DNA of 64,000 bases from Sphingobium chungbukense (GTDB lineage Bacteria; Pseudomonadota; Alphaproteobacteria; Sphingomonadales; Sphingomonadaceae), in assembly GCF_001005725.1 (NCBI RefSeq), contig NZ_LBIC01000004.1, positions 62,001-126,000 of the forward strand, written 5' to 3'. Positions 60,376-64,000 of this stretch are shown one piece after another. Within the stretch, counting starts at the first letter, position 1. The number at the start of each line of letters is the position of its first letter. The notes under the pieces are model-generated. The model made no database searches, had not been told where the DNA came from, and saw nothing but the letters and a program-made list of their open reading frames with translations. The position numbers and the translations under genes were made by a program.

Positions 60376-60420
60376 CTGAGAGACCAGATTGTGCTCCCGC
60401 TTGCCGATGGGAGACTGAAA
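60376..60420 (+). promoter_or_regulatory. Shared 5' leader, copy E
   Basis: CTGAGAGAC, eight bases, GCTCCCGCTTGC, then GGGAG (60409-60413) seven bases ahead of ATG 60421. CTCCC (60394-60398) pairs with GGGAG. Confidence 0.6.
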
Positions 60421-60651
60421 ATGACGGAACCTCTTCTCCATCGGAACATCGTTCAAAGCTGGCACGAGTGGGAGATCGACGGACGCGACCGGCGTCTCAT
60501 CCTGGTGATTGAAACCGATGTCGAGATGCGCCCGGAAGCGGAGAATTATGACGCGGCTTTGATGGAAGAGGTGCGAACGGCAGCGGTCGCGTTGATGCGC
60601 ACCATTCCCAGTGCAATCGACCGTATTCGGATCGTCCCGGTGCGCTATTGA
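60421..60651 (+). CDS. 76-residue hypothetical protein with the shared leader
   Basis: From ATG 60421 (MTEPLLHRNIVQSWHEWEID), with GRDRRLILVIETDVEMRPEA and RTAAVALMRTIPSAIDRIRI: beta strand then helix. No membrane helix or signal. The frame extends to 60268 across the leader. Divergent from the DUF1508-like gene across 252 bp. No family recognised. Confidence 0.6.
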   Translation: MTEPLLHRNIVQSWHEWEIDGRDRRLILVIETDVEMRPEAENYDAALMEEVRTAAVALMRTIPSAIDRIRIVPVRY

Positions 60652-61170
60652 TCGCTTCCCATCGCGTCACGGCTTCGTCTCTTGAAGATCAAATCGCCAA
60701 TCCGGCAAATATCGACATGGGACCGCCTTCGGGCAGAGGCGAAGCAGCGGCTCCCCCTATTGGTCATAGAAACAGACCGGGAATTGAATCGACCGATGGC
60801 TCTGGTGCATGGCAGAGCGTAACCCACGTTCCGGCTTTTTACGGACAGCATAGCGCTTTGGCAGGATTGAGCAGCTTCGCAATAGACGTTCAGAGCGGAT
60901 TCCGATCTGAGTCTTTTATTTGCCGTGATTTCTTAACCGTCAGATGATGCCATCTGACTGGAAATCGCTCTAAATTCGCGCGTCCAGATAAGATGGTTAG
61001 ATTTGCGTGAATAACTGAAGGTTCCGCCGGCACCCTTAACTATAGACGAGGCTTATTTTCCGGCAAAGTTCATTGTCAAAGGTCTGTAAAAGACGAAGCA
61101 AGGTCTGACTTTCTCGTTCGAGAGCAACTTTTGGAGAAAGCTGTCGAATCCGAAATACATGAGCCACGCT
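60652..61170. other. 519-bp region without a convincing gene
   Basis: GC content falls from left to right. Only weak frames occur. It separates the small-gene cluster from the AT-richer DUF262-HEPN operon. Confidence 0.5.
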
Positions 61171-61659
61171 TCAACGGTTACTTCCCAAAGCATTTAGCAT
61201 TTGCGAAAGAACATGATCAAAATCATGCATCTTAATTCCAACCGGATTCATAATTGCATCTTGATCTTTTGTCTTAATTCCGTGGATTCCATCAAGCGCG
61301 ACAACATGTTTATTAATTGCCTGTCGACACATTTTCTCAAATAAATCAGATGATTTAAATGAATTTGTGGGATTTGCGAACTCAGTAACAACATTTATGC
61401 TGTAATAACAGCATACAGAAATCAGAGGTTCCGTTACTTTAGAAGTCTGATCGAATTGTCTCTTGCACTGATTCAGGACATAAAGCGATACCCGTTCAAG
61501 ATATTCTTCAATGGCCGCATGTTGAAGCAAAACATAAGATTTAAGCTTAAGCTCATCCAAATCGCCCCGAATAAGATGATCAGGAAGATCCTCTATGATC
61601 TTACGCGCCGTTGCCAGAGCAAGATCAAGATAATGAAACTCAGGAGTTGTCTCTAGCAT
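61171..61659 (-). CDS. HEPN-like protein (RiboL-PSP/MAE_28990-like), partner of DUF262
   Basis: 162 residues, mostly helical. DELKLKSYVLLQHAAIEEYL plus ERVSLYVLNQCKRQFD resemble RiboL-PSP-HEPN or MAE_28990/MAE_18760-like HEPN domains. A possible R-x5-H (R112-QAINK-H118) is present, though not at the usual last-helix position. HEPN proteins are often RNases in defence and toxin systems. It starts 6 bp after the DUF262 stop. Base composition is AT-rich compared with the chromosome. Confidence 0.6.
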   Translation of the reverse strand: MLETTPEFHYLDLALATARKIIEDLPDHLIRGDLDELKLKSYVLLQHAAIEEYLERVSLYVLNQCKRQFDQTSKVTEPLISVCCYYSINVVTEFANPTNSFKSSDLFEKMCRQAINKHVVALDGIHGIKTKDQDAIMNPVGIKMHDFDHVLSQMLNALGSNR

Positions 61660-61665
61660 TTGCGA

Positions 61666-62823
61666 TCACAGGAATAGATAGATCAATGTTATAGCTTTTT
61701 TAATAAAACCATACCATGTAGTGAACCGCTCTCGCGTAGCATCAATGCTCTTGGTAGTCACTTCAATTGCTCGACGGAAATTGGCGTCGTCACACGCTTG
61801 CTGCCAAAGCTTCACGAAGCTCTCTGGCTTTTTCCGTACTGCATCTTGCACGGCCCGATTGACCAATGATCCTGCAATTACGTCGAAAGCAGCTCGATTG
61901 AACGGGCGGTCAAACTTACTTTCATCTGGGAGATAACGGCGACTGAAGAATTTCGGACCAAAAGCTTCAAGCCCGATTGCAATAGCAGCATTCAATTCAT
62001 CCAGATCAGACAGATTTTCTCCCTGCCTCGCGTAATCCACATTCCTCAACCTACAATATTCATCCAAGAACTCTTTCAGGTTACCTGCGTAGACAACTCG
62101 CCCGTCGTTGAAAGCCATGTGCCTGATTGCGATTTCGACATCTCGCATTCGCTTGTCGGGAACTCTCAATCCAAGCATCGCTTGAATCGCCGCCTCTTCA
62201 CTGGTTTTGCGCACAACGGATGCGATAAAGGGCCCCCGCACAAGAGCCATTCTGAGTTCCATCGGCGAAAGACGAACAGAACCGGAATTTAACCGATGGA
62301 AAATCTCATACAAGATGTTGTCATTTCTCCAACCTCGTATAATTGCTGTTCGAATTTGGGCTGCATCGATTGCACGAGCGTCTTTTGGAAAATCAATTAC
62401 AATGCCGTCCCAATCTCTTCCATTGAGGCGAGAAAGATCATTAAGTCCAGTGAGACGAAATTTTACGCCATCCGATAGCCTGCCCTGAAAAAACTCCTTT
62501 ATAGTCAGAAGGCGCTGCTTACCATCAAGTACGAGGTAGTGATTCCGCTGTTCGTGGCTTTCTGCTAGCAGAATTTGCGGGATCGGAATTCCCAAGATCA
62601 GCGATTCAATGAATTTAGATTTGGCAGCAAGAGACCAAACGCTTCGGCGTTGAAAAGCAGGATCGAGGTCCACGATCTCGTCCAGTTCGCCACGGAGCGT
62701 AGATACATTCCAGTCCGACGGGATAACAAAAATATCGGCAAAATCTGCGGGCGTAACACGATAATCGTCGCTACCCTCTGTAAAATCATCATAATCGAGG
62801 ATGTCGTCATTCTCGCTTGCCAT
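61666..62823 (-). CDS. DUF262 (GmrSD N-terminal/ParB-like) protein
   Basis: About 385 residues from ATG 62823 (MASENDDILDYDDFTEGSDD). DUF262 motifs: DPAFQRRSVWSLAAKSKFIE, SLILGIPIPQILLAE, HYLVLDGKQRLLTIKEFF (DGxQR nucleotide-binding motif) and FHRLNSGSVRLSPMELRMAL. The GmrS-like half is present without a DUF1524 HNH nuclease. It should form an operon with the HEPN gene, suggesting an NTP-sensing regulator with an RNase effector. Horizontal transfer is likely from its low GC. Confidence 0.8.
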   Translation of the reverse strand: MASENDDILDYDDFTEGSDDYRVTPADFADIFVIPSDWNVSTLRGELDEIVDLDPAFQRRSVWSLAAKSKFIESLILGIPIPQILLAESHEQRNHYLVLDGKQRLLTIKEFFQGRLSDGVKFRLTGLNDLSRLNGRDWDGIVIDFPKDARAIDAAQIRTAIIRGWRNDNILYEIFHRLNSGSVRLSPMELRMALVRGPFIASVVRKTSEEAAIQAMLGLRVPDKRMRDVEIAIRHMAFNDGRVVYAGNLKEFLDEYCRLRNVDYARQGENLSDLDELNAAIAIGLEAFGPKFFSRRYLPDESKFDRPFNRAAFDVIAGSLVNRAVQDAVRKKPESFVKLWQQACDDANFRRAIEVTTKSIDATRERFTTWYGFIKKAITLIYLFL

Positions 62824-63107
62824 TGTGGCCTTACCTCTGATGCATCGGCCCGCAGTCAACAGACCACGAGTTCGCGTTTGAACTATGGCTTTTAGCATGA
62901 AGTTCGGTTTTGGCTATGCTTGGCAACCTCATGCGCAGAGCAAAGATTGGGCGAATGCCTCTAACCTCTCAACGCCGATGCAAAGACAGGGTGACCAACT
63001 TCAGTCCCGCCGAATCATAAGCCCAAAGCACATCCCACTGGGAACCCACGACGGACCCATCTTAAAGCGCTTTCAGTAGGAAAAATCTGGCCCATAAAGC
63101 CAAGGAC

Positions 63108-63157
63108 TGGTGCCGCTTACGTGACTCGAACACGTGACCCTCGCATTACGAATGCGA
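63108..63157 (-). tRNA. tRNA-Thr(CGT) 3' fragment, probable attachment site remnant
   Basis: On the minus strand the anticodon stem-loop TCGCA-TTCGTAA-TGCGA, variable loop GGGTC, T arm ACGTG-TTCGAGT-CACGT, acceptor strand AAGCGGC, A and CCA are all present. The D arm and 5' acceptor strand are missing (the sequence upstream, CCCCTCGAAAAA, cannot form them). This is the piece usually duplicated when an element integrates into a tRNA gene. Confidence 0.75.
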
Positions 63158-63171
63158 TTTTTCGAGGGGTT

Positions 63172-63212
63172 TTCACGGAAAATGGGGCCTAAAATGCTCG
63201 GTTTTCCGTGAA
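63172..63212. repeat. 11-bp perfect inverted repeat next to the tRNA fragment
   Basis: TTCACGGAAAA (63172-63182) and TTTTCCGTGAA (63202-63212), 19-bp spacer. Position beside the tRNA fragment suggests a recombination-protein site. Confidence 0.55.
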
Positions 63213-63235
63213 CAATTCTAGAACAAACGGCAATC

Positions 63236-63257
63236 TGCGATACCAGTGCGATACCAG
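63236..63257. repeat. Tandem 11-mer TGCGATACCAG x2
   Basis: Two head-to-tail identical copies at 63236-63246 and 63247-63257, directly followed by a GGAGGG/CCCTCC hairpin (63262-63280). Looks like iterated arm-type integrase sites, but no integrase gene is within the window. Confidence 0.5.
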
Positions 63258-63335
63258 ATCAGGAGGGTGAAACGCCCTCCCCTACCCCAATGTCTCATGA
63301 TACTTAAACGGCGATCAGGAACGGAGATCATCAAT

Positions 63336-63680
63336 ATGACCTGGAAAGCCTATGCCATCATCCCGATTGATTGGACCTGGGAGTTTCTGCCCACCGTTCA
63401 GGAGATGGCTGGTCGATTTGCGGAATCAGATGCTACCCAGAGAGTGGAAAGCGTCGATTATGATCCGCTCTACCTCGACAATTTTTGGAAGCACTTCGAA
63501 CTCGCGAAAAGGCTCGCAGCCCAAGAAGGATGGGAAGGTGATTTTCGTCAGCACCCCAGGGTGTTCTTCTTGCCCGACGAAAACCAGTTCCGATACGGCT
63601 TCGTATGGAAGCAGGAAAACAATGGCACAACCTTCGTGGTCTCTCCCCAGCCGCTTTCCTGGCTTGACGGGTATACATAG
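63336..63680 (+). CDS. Hypothetical 114-residue protein at the start of the putative island
   Basis: ATG 63336 has GGAG upstream. The protein starts MTWKAYAIIPIDWTWEFLPT and has many aromatic residues (LDNFWKHFELAKRLAAQEGW, FFLPDENQFRYGFVWKQENN), a soluble alpha/beta pattern. It is on the element side of the tRNA fragment. No family recognised; an upstream in-frame TTG or ATG at 63246 is less likely. Confidence 0.6.
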   Translation: MTWKAYAIIPIDWTWEFLPTVQEMAGRFAESDATQRVESVDYDPLYLDNFWKHFELAKRLAAQEGWEGDFRQHPRVFFLPDENQFRYGFVWKQENNGTTFVVSPQPLSWLDGYT

Positions 63681-63694
63681 ACCAGTCCCGACCC

Positions 63695-63901
63695 ATGCCG
63701 CTCGACGATTGGGAGCTATGGGCCTGCGCTCAGCAGGTCATAAAACAGTACGGGGCAAAAGCGCCCGTGCATGTCGCCGGCCGCATTGGGGAACTGGCCA
63801 CGGCGGGCGACCTTGACGGCGTTCAGGCTTGGCAGGCCATTGCGGAGCGCGTCGAGCAACTGATGGATTATCGGACAGGAAGGCCCTTGAGCAAACAGTA
63901 A
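63695..63901 (+). CDS. DUF6961 family small protein
   Basis: 68 residues. MPLDDWELWACAQQVIKQYG, APVHVAGRIGELATAGDLDG and VQAWQAIAERVEQL match the short DUF6961 type common on sphingomonad mobile regions. Function unknown. 14 bp after the previous gene, same strand. Confidence 0.7.
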   Translation: MPLDDWELWACAQQVIKQYGAKAPVHVAGRIGELATAGDLDGVQAWQAIAERVEQLMDYRTGRPLSKQ

Positions 63902-63952
63902 CCGCCTATCGACTCTTGCGAAATTCTGCGCCAGCATTGCGGAGGGGGCAGA

Positions 63953-64000
63953 ATGACAGACCAGCCAGAAGAAGACTACATTCTCAAATTCAACCTGGTG
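63953..64000 (+). CDS. Start of a gene cut by the right window edge
   Basis: ATG 63953, preceded by GGAGG with good spacing, begins MTDQPEEDYILKFNLV and runs off the edge. Only 16 codons are seen; it follows the DUF6961 gene on the same strand. Confidence 0.45.
   Translation, partial: MTDQPEEDYILKFNLV

Noticed and set aside
60682..60822. 46-codon TTG-started frame with WDRLRAEAKQRLPLLVIETD
   Set aside because: Protein-like in part, but there is no ribosome site and it lies in a decaying intergenic stretch; not enough support.
63236..63257. CRISPR-like repeat
   Set aside because: Two directly adjacent 11-mers without spacers; no array or cas genes anywhere in the window.

Overview
The window is GC-rich chromosomal DNA from an alphaproteobacterium, most likely a member of the Sphingomonadaceae close to Sphingobium. 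The evidence is a PhyR/NepR/EcfG general stress locus with a PhyP-type kinase beside it, a PrsK/PrsR PEP-CTERM (XrtA) regulatory pair, a TonB-dependent receptor, GGAAC/GTT stress promoters, a perfect CtrA box, and several small proteins of a sphingomonad type. No rRNA operon, complete tRNA or CRISPR array was seen.

Layout. 1-5 kb: the end of a 2-hydroxyacid dehydrogenase, an SH3-like exported protein, a POT peptide transporter, a nitroreductase and a GntR regulator. 4.1-9 kb: prsR-prsK and an XrtA-type sugar transferase (exopolysaccharide / PEP-CTERM module). 9.2-13.7 kb: the general stress response locus (ecfG, a 44-residue membrane protein behind its own stress promoter, phyR, divergent nepR and a phyP-like kinase with a degenerate ATP-binding domain). 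13.7-19.7 kb: tgt, a DSF-synthase-like gene behind a CtrA box, a convergent GGDEF-EAL protein and a GNAT enzyme. 20-22.2 kb: groES-groEL with a CIRCE operator. 22.5-33 kb: TonB receptor, YghU-type GST, ligA, recN, bamD and an HWE/HisKA_2 kinase. 33-45 kb: one long minus-strand translation/RNA block (rimP-nusA-tautomerase-ylxR-infB-rbfA, then hydrolase, tdk, truB, rpsO, pnp). 45-54.4 kb: PQQ-type sugar dehydrogenase, pyrG, secG, tpiA, PpiD-like foldase, trpE, DUF4242 and Nudix genes.

From 54.4 kb to the right edge the character changes to loosely packed small genes, often lineage-specific. Five of these genes (56.7-60.4 kb) share a 5' leader in which GAGAGAC is followed at fixed spacing by a GCTCCC anti-Shine-Dalgarno that can pair with the GGAG-type ribosome binding site just before the ATG. 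I regard this as the best candidate for an undescribed system here. At 61.2-62.8 kb an AT-richer two-gene operon pairs a DUF262 (GmrSD-N/ParB-like) protein with a HEPN-like protein, a probable defence or toxin-antitoxin cassette. At 63.1 kb the 3' half of a tRNA-Thr(CGT) ends abruptly after the anticodon stem and is followed by an inverted repeat and tandem 11-mers. This looks like an attachment site, and its orientation predicts an integrated element extending to the right, out of the window.

Two core genes, infB and tpiA, are frame-disrupted at GC-rich runs. Sequencing or assembly errors are the simplest explanation. The 33-45 kb block would act together in transcription elongation, translation initiation, ribosome maturation and RNA decay. 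The 4-13 kb block joins envelope polysaccharide regulation to the general stress response.
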